A DNA stretch of 64,000 bases from Ruegeria haliotis. Lineage in GTDB: Bacteria; Pseudomonadota; Alphaproteobacteria; Rhodobacterales; Rhodobacteraceae. A program made the position numbers and the translations under genes. The notes under the pieces were generated by a model, which did no database searches, was not told the origin of the DNA, and worked only from the letters and a program-made list of their open reading frames with translations. The stretch's first letter is position 1. The number at the start of each line of letters is the position of its first letter. Of this stretch, positions 8,815-15,909 are shown one piece after another. The stretch spans positions 81,482 through 145,481 of the forward strand of contig NZ_JABXWT010000008.1 of the NCBI RefSeq assembly GCF_013377785.1, read 5' to 3'.

Positions 8815-9623
8815 GGCATTGCCAAGTTGTTTGTCGCGTTTGATTTGGCTATCGCCCTCTGATGAATATTCCAACAGATATGGCGCGCCTAAAGGGCTTC
8901 CGTTATCCTCGTGAGGTCATTGCTTACGCGGTCTGGGCGTACCACCGGTTAGCCCTGAGCACGGCTGATGTTGAAGCCCTGTTGGCTGCGCGGGGCGTTA
9001 TTGTCAGCCGGGAAACGGTCCGGCTGTGGGTCAATCGTTTTGGTTGCCACTTTTCAGATTGCATCCGCCGGGATCGACCGCGACCGAACGACAAGTGGCA
9101 TATGGACGAAGTCGTGATCACGATCCGTGGCAAGAAGCACTGGCTGTGGCGCGCGATCGACGCGAGGGGAGACGTTCTTGATATTCTTGTACAAACGCGC
9201 CGGAATGCCAAAGCGGCAAGGCGGTTTTTCCAAAGATTGGTAACCCGGTTTGGCGAACCCAGGGTCGTCATCACGGACAAGTTGCGCAGCTACATCAAAC
9301 CGATCAAGACGCTGGCCCCGGACGCAGACCACCGCGCCCACAAAGGCTTAAACAACGCGATCGAGGTGTCGCACCGGCCGACCCGAAAACGAGAGAAAAT
9401 AATGGGTCGGTTCAAATCCCACCGCCAAGCTCAGAGGTTTCTATCCGCGCATGACCAGATCAACCTGATCTTTCGCCCCCGTCGCTACCGACTCACAGCA
9501 ACTTCATACCGCCACGCCCGCTCAGATGCATTCAGCCTCTGGGCCGATTACACAGCCGAAATGGCGGCATGATCTACCTTTCGTCAATCCCTCACAATCT
9601 GTAGCCAACAACTTGGCAATACC
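8815..9623 (+). mobile_element. IS6-family insertion sequence, element 1
   Basis: An 809-bp element holding one transposase gene. Its ends form an inverted repeat: the left end 8815-8831 reads GGCATTGCCAAGTTGTT and the reverse complement of 9607-9623 reads GGTATTGCCAAGTTGTT, 16 of 17 identical. Size and coding capacity fit IS6. The 8-bp flanks (GTCAGTGG left, GGGAAGAC right) do not match, so no target duplication is seen. The flanks are halves of two different genes, as expected if a deletion occurred next to the element. Confidence 0.8.
8862..9572 (+). CDS. IS6-family transposase, element 1
   Basis: A 236-residue DDE transposase. An N-terminal helix-turn-helix (FRYPREVIAYAVWAYHRLALS) is followed by catalytic residues in KWHMDEVV (D), VVITDKLRSY (D) and NNAIEVSHRPTRKREK (E). 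The C-terminal RFKSHRQAQRFLS is typical of the family. An alternative start is ATG 8880 (MARLKGFRYP). The gene looks intact and could be active. Confidence 0.9.
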   Translation: MNIPTDMARLKGFRYPREVIAYAVWAYHRLALSTADVEALLAARGVIVSRETVRLWVNRFGCHFSDCIRRDRPRPNDKWHMDEVVITIRGKKHWLWRAIDARGDVLDILVQTRRNAKAARRFFQRLVTRFGEPRVVITDKLRSYIKPIKTLAPDADHRAHKGLNNAIEVSHRPTRKREKIMGRFKSHRQAQRFLSAHDQINLIFRPRRYRLTATSYRHARSDAFSLWADYTAEMAA

Positions 9624-9739
9624 GGGAAGACAGCAAGAAGCCCTTCGACCGGAAGGCATTGGGGACAATAGAACGCTGTGTTACCCGCCTGGGTGTCGAC
9701 AAAGTCGGATCTCAGAAGATAGAGGATGGTGCTTGTCAT
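9624..9739 (-). pseudogene. N-terminal fragment of a DUF3088-family gene cut by IS element 1
   Basis: Starting at ATG 9739 on the minus strand the frame reads MTSTILYLLRSDFVD, then TAFYCPQCLPVEGLLAVFP, and is interrupted by the IS right end at 9623. The pattern LLxxxF.D...FYCPxCxxxEGLLAxFP matches my memory of DUF3088 proteins, usually about 110-120 residues. About 38 codons remain. It lies 62 bp downstream of the SDR gene on the same strand, so it was probably part of that operon. Its function is unknown. Confidence 0.55.
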
Positions 9740-9801
9740 GGTCCCGTCAATTCAAGATTGTTTGCGCAGATTTTCTGATGCCTGAGCTGTCTGGTAGAGT
9801 T

Positions 9802-10545
9802 TCAGAGTTCAGCACGACCGCCATCGATGACCAACTCGGTGCCCAACATGTAACTGGATGCATCGCTTGCCAGAAACAGTACGGCCGAAGCGATGTCTTC
9901 TGGTTTGCCCATGTGACCCACCGGCACTTGCTGTCCGACGCGCTCTACATAGGCATGGAAATGTTTATCGGTTTCATCCGGTCCACGATGGATCGGCGTT
10001 TCGATAGTGCCTGGACTAACGCAGTTCACACGAATGCCTCGATCCACAAGCTCAGCTGACATGACGCGGGCAAAAGAACGTACAGCAGCTTTTGAGGCTG
10101 ATAGCAGCGCTTTCTTTGGAGTTCCGATCTGGTTGAGCCATGACGTATTCAGGATGATGGAAGCCCCTTTCGGCATCAGCGGGAGCACGGACTGGACCGA
10201 GAAGAACGTGCCTTTCACGTTCACATCCATCATCCGATAGTACATCGTTTCATCGGTCTTCCCGAGCGGCGTGTTGAAGGCGACGCCAGCGTTGGCAAAG
10301 AGAATATCCAGCTTGCCAAACGCGTGCTGCAACTCAGATCGCGTTCGGTTCAGATCATCCAGTTTGCTGATGTCTGCCTGGATCGCAAAGGCGTCATCAC
10401 CGAGCTTGTCGCGAGCAAGCTTCAGCTTGTCCATATTTGTTCCGGTGATTGCGACGCGTGCACCATTGTCATTCAGCATTTTGGCTGATGCAAAGCCAAT
10501 GCCGCTGGAGCCGCCGGTCACAAGAGCTGTTTTCCCTTCAAGCAT
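9802..10545 (-). CDS. Short-chain dehydrogenase/reductase lacking the catalytic Tyr
   Basis: A classical SDR of about 247 residues (ATG 10545; an upstream start at 10560 adds five residues). The Rossmann motif TGGSSGIG and the structural motif NAG in FANAGVAF are intact, and the active-site Ser is present in LNTSWLN. Thirteen residues after that Ser the sequence reads LLSASKA where YSASKA is expected, so the Tyr is Leu (codon CTA, 10102-10104) while the Lys is kept. It may be inactive, altered in chemistry or binding only. It heads a run with the DUF3088 fragment and lies downstream of the SoxCD-like pair on the same strand. Confidence 0.85.
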   Translation of the reverse strand: MLEGKTALVTGGSSGIGFASAKMLNDNGARVAITGTNMDKLKLARDKLGDDAFAIQADISKLDDLNRTRSELQHAFGKLDILFANAGVAFNTPLGKTDETMYYRMMDVNVKGTFFSVQSVLPLMPKGASIILNTSWLNQIGTPKKALLSASKAAVRSFARVMSAELVDRGIRVNCVSPGTIETPIHRGPDETDKHFHAYVERVGQQVPVGHMGKPEDIASAVLFLASDASSYMLGTELVIDGGRAEL

Positions 10546-10619
10546 GAAGGTGCCTCCCAAATTGGTTGAGTAGTTAGACGTGTCTGAGGCGACGGTGATC
10601 CGTCATTTTGATGCCAGGA

Positions 10620-11165
10620 TCAGTACTGGCTTTCCTCTTTCTCCCATTTGCTGCTGATGTAGTCCTGCGCAGGCATCTTGATCTCCGGAAGCGTGCTCTG
10701 GCTCACTTCCCCGTCTTCTGGCAGGAAACCGTTCATGTAGAGAATATATGCGGTGACAGCGTAGACCTCTTCAGTGCTCAGCTCCTTGGGATTGAAGGGG
10801 GGCATTGCGGTGCGGACATACTCAAAAATGCTTGTAGCATAGGGCCAGGAATAGCCTGTCGACCAATGAAAGCCGTGATCGGGTTTGCCGCTGCCTGCAA
10901 GGATCGGGATATACATGCTCATATCGCCTTCCCCGTTTTCACCATGGCAGATCGAGCACTGGTCCTCGTAAACGACCTTGCCCTGCTCGACTGTTCCGCC
11001 GCCCAGCGGTAGTCCTTCACCATCCGGGTAAACCGTTGTGCTGAGACCGGCCAGTTCTTCGGGTTGGATGGTTTGACCTAGTGCTGGCGTATCCTCAGCA
11101 GAGGCCACATTTGCTGCTAGAATGCCAAGTGCGATCACGAATGTTGCGTGTTTGTTAGAAGACAT
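10620..11165 (-). CDS. SoxD-like monohaem cytochrome c, copy 2
   Basis: A 181-residue exported cytochrome. The start at 11165 (MSSNKHATFVIALGILA) gives a signal peptide ending near ASAED; longer starts would run into the upstream gene. One haem site, CSICH (70-74), and the SoxD/SorB-like YSWPYATSIFEYVRTAMPP with its candidate axial Met. It overlaps the end of the second soxC-like gene by 11 bp. It has the same layout as the cytochrome at 6867 but lacks the cysteine-bearing C-terminal extension. Likely electron acceptor of the SoxC-like enzyme. Confidence 0.8.
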   Translation of the reverse strand: MSSNKHATFVIALGILAANVASAEDTPALGQTIQPEELAGLSTTVYPDGEGLPLGGGTVEQGKVVYEDQCSICHGENGEGDMSMYIPILAGSGKPDHGFHWSTGYSWPYATSIFEYVRTAMPPFNPKELSTEEVYAVTAYILYMNGFLPEDGEVSQSTLPEIKMPAQDYISSKWEKEESQY

Positions 11166-12411
11166 TTGAGACTGTTCCCTGTGCATCGATGTACCAGGTC
11201 TGGATTGCGTTGTAGTGATTGCGGCTTCCCTCAAAATACCTGCTCTTCCAGGCCTCATGAGTTGGCTGAACGTTATCCCATTCGTCGAAGGCGCGACTTT
11301 GAAGGCGCACTGGGCTGCCATCCCAACGCCAGGGCAAGGTAAAGCGCGTCAAAGACTTGTTCAGCACGGGTCCTTCGAGTTCGGCAGGCACCCAGTTCTT
11401 GCCCCCGTCATCAGACACTTCGACTCTGGAGATTTTTCCAAACCCTGACCACGCCAACCCGTTCACCTGATAGTACCCTTTGTCGGGCAAGACCTGTCCG
11501 GCGGATGGGTGGGTGATCACTGACTTAACACCCATATACATGCTGAAGCCTTCAATTGAGCCGTCAGCCAGAGTTTCGGAGTAGTGGCGGCTTTCTTCGC
11601 GGGTATAGGCTGGACGATCAGTCACTTCGAGGCGTCTGAGCCACTTGATGCTTGTATTGCCCTCCCAGCCCGGAAGGAACAGGCGCATGGGATATCCCTG
11701 CGCTGGCCTCAGCCGTTCGCCATTTTGATAAAGCGCAATAATCGCATCATCCAGCAGCTTTTGCAGAGGGATACTCCTCGCAAGGAAACCGGCGTCAGCA
11801 CCTTCGGCAATGACCCATTTGGCCTTGGGATTTAGGCCTGCCTCTTGCAGAAGCAGCTTAACCGGAACACCAATCCATTCGGACCCGGACACCAACCCGT
11901 GAAGATATTGCAGAGGCATTGGCTGAGCCTCAGGGTAATATCCCTGCGGTGCGCTATTTCCTCCACATTCCAGGAAATTTATGCCGCCTGACAGAGGATA
12001 TCGCATGAGATCACTTGCTGTGAACTTCAAAGGACGGTCGGTCATTCCATGAATGAACAACTCATGCATTTCCGGGTCGATTTCGGGAACGCCTGAGTGA
12101 TGCGCGCCAAAGTGTAATCCTGATGGCGTGATGATGCCCTTTTGAGTGTGCAAAGGTGTGAAAGATGCGGTCAGCGTCGATTTTTCGTTCTGTGGAAAGA
12201 TCTTTCGTACATTGCCAGCTTCATGAGGGGACGGGCTACCGTAAGCTTCATCCTCAACACCCGGATACAGCATGTTATCGGGGATTTTCGGCGCAGCGGA
12301 GGCCCCTTTTGCGGTAAGTGTGGCTGGCAGGGCCGCCGAACTGGCGGTCAGAAATGTTGCACCTGCCTTCAGGAAGTCACGTCTTCCCACGAAACCAGTC
12401 GTTTTTAACAT
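11155..12411 (-). CDS. soxC: SoxC-like sulfite dehydrogenase molybdopterin subunit, copy 2
   Basis: A 418-residue sulfite oxidase-family protein with a twin-arginine signal (GRRDFLKAG, residues 9-17). The molybdenum ligand Cys lies in NFLECGGNSAPQG (about 149), and the dimerisation domain contains VEVSDDGGKNW. The start at ATG 12411 has AGAGGA upstream. It is clearly related to the copy at 5549 but divergent in the N-terminal third. It follows the C-S lyase and GST genes on the same strand, so it may oxidise sulfur released by them; that link is inference. Confidence 0.85.
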   Translation of the reverse strand: MLKTTGFVGRRDFLKAGATFLTASSAALPATLTAKGASAAPKIPDNMLYPGVEDEAYGSPSPHEAGNVRKIFPQNEKSTLTASFTPLHTQKGIITPSGLHFGAHHSGVPEIDPEMHELFIHGMTDRPLKFTASDLMRYPLSGGINFLECGGNSAPQGYYPEAQPMPLQYLHGLVSGSEWIGVPVKLLLQEAGLNPKAKWVIAEGADAGFLARSIPLQKLLDDAIIALYQNGERLRPAQGYPMRLFLPGWEGNTSIKWLRRLEVTDRPAYTREESRHYSETLADGSIEGFSMYMGVKSVITHPSAGQVLPDKGYYQVNGLAWSGFGKISRVEVSDDGGKNWVPAELEGPVLNKSLTRFTLPWRWDGSPVRLQSRAFDEWDNVQPTHEAWKSRYFEGSRNHYNAIQTWYIDAQGTVSNVF

Positions 12412-12519
12412 CTGATAATCCTCTTGGATGGGCGGCAATTCAATTGTTGGATCGAGACTGATTTGGCCTTACTTGTGTGGCTTGATGTAAAGACCACAAC
12501 CAGCCTCGTACGGATTGGA

Positions 12520-13764
12520 TCAGCAACAGGAATTGGTTGAGGCTCTGGAGCATGTCTTTTGATCCACCGGTACAATGCCTTTGGCGCGATCTTCGGCGAT
12601 TCGATCCAGCACAGTTTTGAACTGCTCAAACGCTTTTTCGATATCCCCTCTGGGTGCTGCAATGTTCACTCGAATGAACTGAGTGGCGTCCTGATCAAAC
12701 CAGGTGCCCGGTGTGGCACCAAATCCGGACTCGCTAAGCGTGGCCTTCAGTTCATCGCCGGCTAACCCGGTAGCGGAACAATCGAGCCAAACCTGATAGG
12801 TGCCTTCGACGGGAGACATCCTGATAGAAGGCAACTCTCCTTTCAGGAACCGATCAATCCATGCCACCGTGCCTTCCAGATAAGTGAGCAAGGCATCTAC
12901 CCAGGCTTCGCCTTTCTCATAGGCTGCGATGGTCGCAAAGGTTGTGAACGCATTCCCGTGCGTTAGGTACATAGAATCCGCAGTCTTCTTGAAACGATCC
13001 AGAAGCTCTTCGTTCCCGGTATAGACGTATCCGTTTGAGATGCTGTGCAGGCCAAAAGTCTTTGCGGGCGAACCGATGACCGACACGTGTTTCTTCTGAT
13101 CCACGGCCATAAGGCTGGTGAAGCGATGGCCGGTGTAGATGATATCGGAATGGATCTCATCGCTGATGATCGTCACGTTGTGGCGATTGGCGATTTCGAC
13201 CAGCTTCTCCAACTCGTCTCTGCGCCACACGCGGCCAACCGGGTTGTGCGGGTTACACAGGATCATGGCTTTGACGTCCGGTGCGCTTAGCTTCTCTTCG
13301 AGATCGACGTAATCCATCTCATATGATCCATCGACATTGCGCAGCGCGCTTTTGACGATGTTTCGACTGGCTGTGCTGATCACCTTGCCGAACTGATGAT
13401 ACGCCGGAACCTGCATCAGCACGCTGTCACCCGGCTCGGTCAACTCGCGGATCAGCATCGCAATGGCCGTGAGCACTCCGGGAACTTGTTCAAACTTTTC
13501 CGGGTCCAACGAGAGGTCGTGGCGGCGTTTGAACCAGGTCGAAATCGCCGCAAATACGCCTTTTGAGTTGAACTCGTAGGAAAATTGGCCGCGGTTGGCC
13601 AGACGCAAAAGCTCTTCTTGGATTGGGTTGGCGATTGCAAAATCCATATCAGCAACCCACAACGGCGTCACCTCATCGGTGCCGAACACCATATTCAGGA
13701 AGTTGGGATCATGCCGGACGAAAGTATCACCGGTTTTTGCAGGGGCAGTGTCAAACGGGCTCAC
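12520..13764 (-). CDS. patB: MalY/PatB-family pyridoxal-phosphate C-S lyase with Cys-Cys tail
   Basis: A fold-type I PLP enzyme. The cofactor Lys is in IGSPAKTFGLHS and the PLP-anchoring Asp in ISDEIHSDIIY; NPHNPVGR is also typical. Relatives release thiols and pyruvate from cystathionine or cysteine conjugates. GTG 13764 is preferred because AAGGA lies 8 bases upstream and it matches MalY N-termini (PFDTAPAKTGD); ATG 13824 would add 20 residues and start 3 bp after the GST stop. The C-terminus has an unusual tail with TCSRASTNSCC before the stop. It is co-directional with the GST gene and the SoxCD-like pair. Confidence 0.85.
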   Translation of the reverse strand: MSPFDTAPAKTGDTFVRHDPNFLNMVFGTDEVTPLWVADMDFAIANPIQEELLRLANRGQFSYEFNSKGVFAAISTWFKRRHDLSLDPEKFEQVPGVLTAIAMLIRELTEPGDSVLMQVPAYHQFGKVISTASRNIVKSALRNVDGSYEMDYVDLEEKLSAPDVKAMILCNPHNPVGRVWRRDELEKLVEIANRHNVTIISDEIHSDIIYTGHRFTSLMAVDQKKHVSVIGSPAKTFGLHSISNGYVYTGNEELLDRFKKTADSMYLTHGNAFTTFATIAAYEKGEAWVDALLTYLEGTVAWIDRFLKGELPSIRMSPVEGTYQVWLDCSATGLAGDELKATLSESGFGATPGTWFDQDATQFIRVNIAAPRGDIEKAFEQFKTVLDRIAEDRAKGIVPVDQKTCSRASTNSCC

Positions 13765-13827
13765 GGGGTCATTCCTTTGGAAAGAGGTATCAGGGTCAGA
13801 GTTCGGGGTGGCGGAATGGAGCATCCG

Positions 13828-14529
13828 TCAGCAGCACGCGTCCGCCAACTCAGGTGCATCCGGCTGGCACCCGCCATTTTCCTTGCACCTGCCAAGAAAC
13901 GTTTGGTCCGACAGATAAAAGTCTACAAATGCGCCTTCAAACGCCACCGGAACGGACTCTTCCGCAAGGCCTGTCTGCATCAGATGCGTCTGCCAAGACT
14001 TCAGCTTCGGGCGTTCGCCAATGAAATCATATCCGGTGTACTTTTCGATAATTTCAGCCCGGTGCAGCAAGACCAGCCATGCAACGTCGACCATGCCAAT
14101 CTCATCGCCGTTAAAAAACGGGGTATTACCCAGTTGCTTTTCGATCCGGTCAAAGGCGACATCCAGTTTTTCAGCACGTTCTGAAAGTGCTGCTTCATCC
14201 TTGCTGCGCTGAGCGCCACATTGAACGAGGTAGTGTTTGGTTGCCAGATAGCTCCAAGCACGGTTCGTCGCCTTTTCTTCCGGCGACAAACCAGTTTGCA
14301 GGGGCGCGTATGCCTCTTCGAGGTATTCAACAATGGCATCGCTTTCAAACAGGGCCTGACCACCATCAGTTACGAGCAGCGGCACCTGACCGTTGGGAGA
14401 GATGTCGAGAAACCACTGGGGCTTGTTCTGCAAGCTGATGAATTCGATTTCGTAGGCCAGGCCTTTGGCTTCGAGCAATGCGGCGACGCGCTGGACGAAA
14501 GGGCAAATGTTGAAACTGACGATCTTCAT
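13828..14529 (-). CDS. Glutathione S-transferase-family protein with Cys-rich tail
   Basis: A 233-residue GST-like protein with an N-terminal thioredoxin fold. The active-site motif ICPFVQR (Cys 9) is the omega/dehydroascorbate-reductase type, followed by QVPLL and FESDAIVEYLEE for glutathione binding, then an all-helical C-domain. Cysteine-type GSTs usually perform glutathione-dependent reduction or deglutathionylation rather than conjugation. The last 20 residues are rich in cysteine (RCKENGG, then C and a final ACC), not a usual GST feature. It is divergent from arsR and upstream of patB in the same frame (TGA-CGG-ATG). Confidence 0.85.
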   Translation of the reverse strand: MKIVSFNICPFVQRVAALLEAKGLAYEIEFISLQNKPQWFLDISPNGQVPLLVTDGGQALFESDAIVEYLEEAYAPLQTGLSPEEKATNRAWSYLATKHYLVQCGAQRSKDEAALSERAEKLDVAFDRIEKQLGNTPFFNGDEIGMVDVAWLVLLHRAEIIEKYTGYDFIGERPKLKSWQTHLMQTGLAEESVPVAFEGAFVDFYLSDQTFLGRCKENGGCQPDAPELADACC

Positions 14530-14610
14530 GGCATATCCGAATTGTTCAGGCAGAGGGCTGCCGGGGTTGTTTGAGATGAGTCGACGGTGTTATATGAGTA
14601 TTAATTCAAC

Positions 14611-14630
14611 ATTTCAAGAGAGGTTGAAAT
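14611..14630. promoter_or_regulatory. Palindrome abutting the arsR start, candidate operator
   Basis: Bases 14611-14617 (ATTTCAA) and 14624-14630 (TTGAAAT) are perfect reverse complements around a 6-bp GAGAGG centre, ending at the ATG of the ArsR gene. The centre also serves as its Shine-Dalgarno. ArsR-family proteins bind imperfect 12-2-12-type repeats near their own promoters, so autoregulation, and control of the divergent gst gene 82 bp away, is plausible. Confidence 0.5.
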
Positions 14631-14960
14631 ATGGATGAGAAAGACGCGATTGCCATGCTTGGTGCGCTGTCTCAGGAGATGCGTCTGCGCATCATTCGGT
14701 ATCTGATCGGGCGGGGTGATGACGGCGCTTCTGCTGGCGAGATCGCAGAAGCCATGGATGCAATATCTTCGAAAGCATCCTTTCATCTGTCTGCATTGGA
14801 ACGCGCTGGTCTGATCACCTCGGAGCGGCAATCCCGGAAAATCATCTATCGGGTGAGCTTTCTCGGGTTGGGTGGGCTTCTTTCGTTCATTCTTAATGAT
14901 TGTTGCAGCAATCACCCTGACATTCGGGAACATTGCGGCCTGCCAAATTTTGAGTGCTGA
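14631..14960 (+). CDS. ArsR-family winged-helix regulator with C-terminal cysteines
   Basis: A 109-residue ArsR/SmtB-type repressor. The recognition helix region SKASFHLSALERAGLI is followed by the wing ERQSRKIIYRV. Cysteines lie at 91 and 92 (NDCCSNHP), 102 and 109. Many alphaproteobacterial ArsR proteins with a DCC motif sense arsenite or related soft ions through these cysteines; others in the family sense persulfide. It is divergent from gst-patB-soxC-cyt and is the obvious regulator of that operon. No arsenic-resistance genes are nearby. Confidence 0.85.
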   Translation: MDEKDAIAMLGALSQEMRLRIIRYLIGRGDDGASAGEIAEAMDAISSKASFHLSALERAGLITSERQSRKIIYRVSFLGLGGLLSFILNDCCSNHPDIREHCGLPNFEC

Positions 14961-15066
14961 CATTCATCGTCTGACAGGCAGCACCAAAAAAATGAGCTGC
15001 CGTAGCTCGAAGGTTGATCTCCGGCAGCCTTAGCTTTTGTGCGAAGTTCGTAGCAACGTGACCTGT

Positions 15067-15819
15067 CTATTTCACTTTGCCGGGCAAGCTCAGGTTCCCT
15101 GAAGCGATGTCGAATACATCCGTTACACAAAGCAGGGGTGCATGGACATTGACGTTTACTCGCAAGGCCGACGTGACGCCGTCATAGGCGACATCTGAAA
15201 GCTCAACATCGTTGGCAAAACCGGCGTTCACCTTGATTTCCGGACCGTCGAACAGCGGAGTAAAGCCCGGGCTGTCGAGGAAGATCGGAAACCCGGGCCA
15301 GGTCGCGGGTAGTTTCGGGTTGGTTCCATCGGGTATGTCACGCACGGCCAGAGCGCCCGGGCCACATTCTTCGGTTGGCGTAAGAACAACCCAATGACTG
15401 TGCCATTCGAGACCGTCATTGGCGGGGTCTCCATCGCCATTTTCGTCGAAAAGCGGCGTGTCATCGAAGTCAGGATGGCTGGTCGCAGCCATGGCCAGAA
15501 TGCCCGTCCCACCTTCAAAACCGACTGCTGAAGGATCCAGTGAGGTTGGCCAGACGTAGGACCAGACATCCGACCCGCCGACAGATCCGGTTGAGGCGGG
15601 CTTAGAAGCTCCGGCGATGCCATTTGTTGTCATGTGGAAGGTGACAACGTTGCCGTTTCGATGGGCGTGGGCCGCCAATATGTCAAAGTCAGCCACCTTG
15701 GTGTTATCGGCGGGTGAGGTGACGGCATCGTGCATGTCTGCCGCGTGATCTCCATCGGCAAAGCCTCCACTTGCGGACAGTACGACCGCGGTAGCGATTT
15801 TGGGCAGGGACAGTCTCAT
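15067..15819 (-). CDS. Exported protein of unknown function
   Basis: A 250-residue protein with a signal peptide (MRLSLPKIATAVVLSASGGFA). It is acidic and includes an Asp-rich loop, DENGDGDPANDG, resembling a calcium-binding loop, and two cysteines (EECGPG, LLCVTD) that could pair in the periplasm. I do not recognise a family. It is divergent from the MarR gene with a palindrome pair between them, so it is probably under MarR control. Confidence 0.75.
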   Translation of the reverse strand: MRLSLPKIATAVVLSASGGFADGDHAADMHDAVTSPADNTKVADFDILAAHAHRNGNVVTFHMTTNGIAGASKPASTGSVGGSDVWSYVWPTSLDPSAVGFEGGTGILAMAATSHPDFDDTPLFDENGDGDPANDGLEWHSHWVVLTPTEECGPGALAVRDIPDGTNPKLPATWPGFPIFLDSPGFTPLFDGPEIKVNAGFANDVELSDVAYDGVTSALRVNVNVHAPLLCVTDVFDIASGNLSLPGKVK

Positions 15820-15843
15820 GACGTTTCTCCTAGATTCGAAAAT

Positions 15844-15900
15844 ATAGCGAGTCGATACTACTTACCGAAAGCGATTGCAAGACTAGTAGCGACTCGCTAT
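15844..15900. promoter_or_regulatory. Paired palindromic operators between the exported-protein gene and marR
   Basis: Two near-identical sites lie in the 90-bp divergent spacer. Site 2 (15887-15899), TAGCGACTCGCTA, is a perfect 13-bp palindrome; site 1 (15845-15857), TAGCGAGTCGATA, differs at one arm position. Taken together, 15844-15860 and 15884-15900 form a 17-bp inverted repeat with 16 matches. One site lies near each gene start, as expected for MarR autoregulation and control of the divergent gene. Confidence 0.7.
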
Positions 15901-15909
15901 GAATTAGCC

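Noticed and set aside
10620..14960. Arsenic-resistance operon, given the ArsR regulator
   Set aside because: No arsenate reductase, arsenite exporter or methyltransferase gene is present; the neighbours point to sulfur chemistry.
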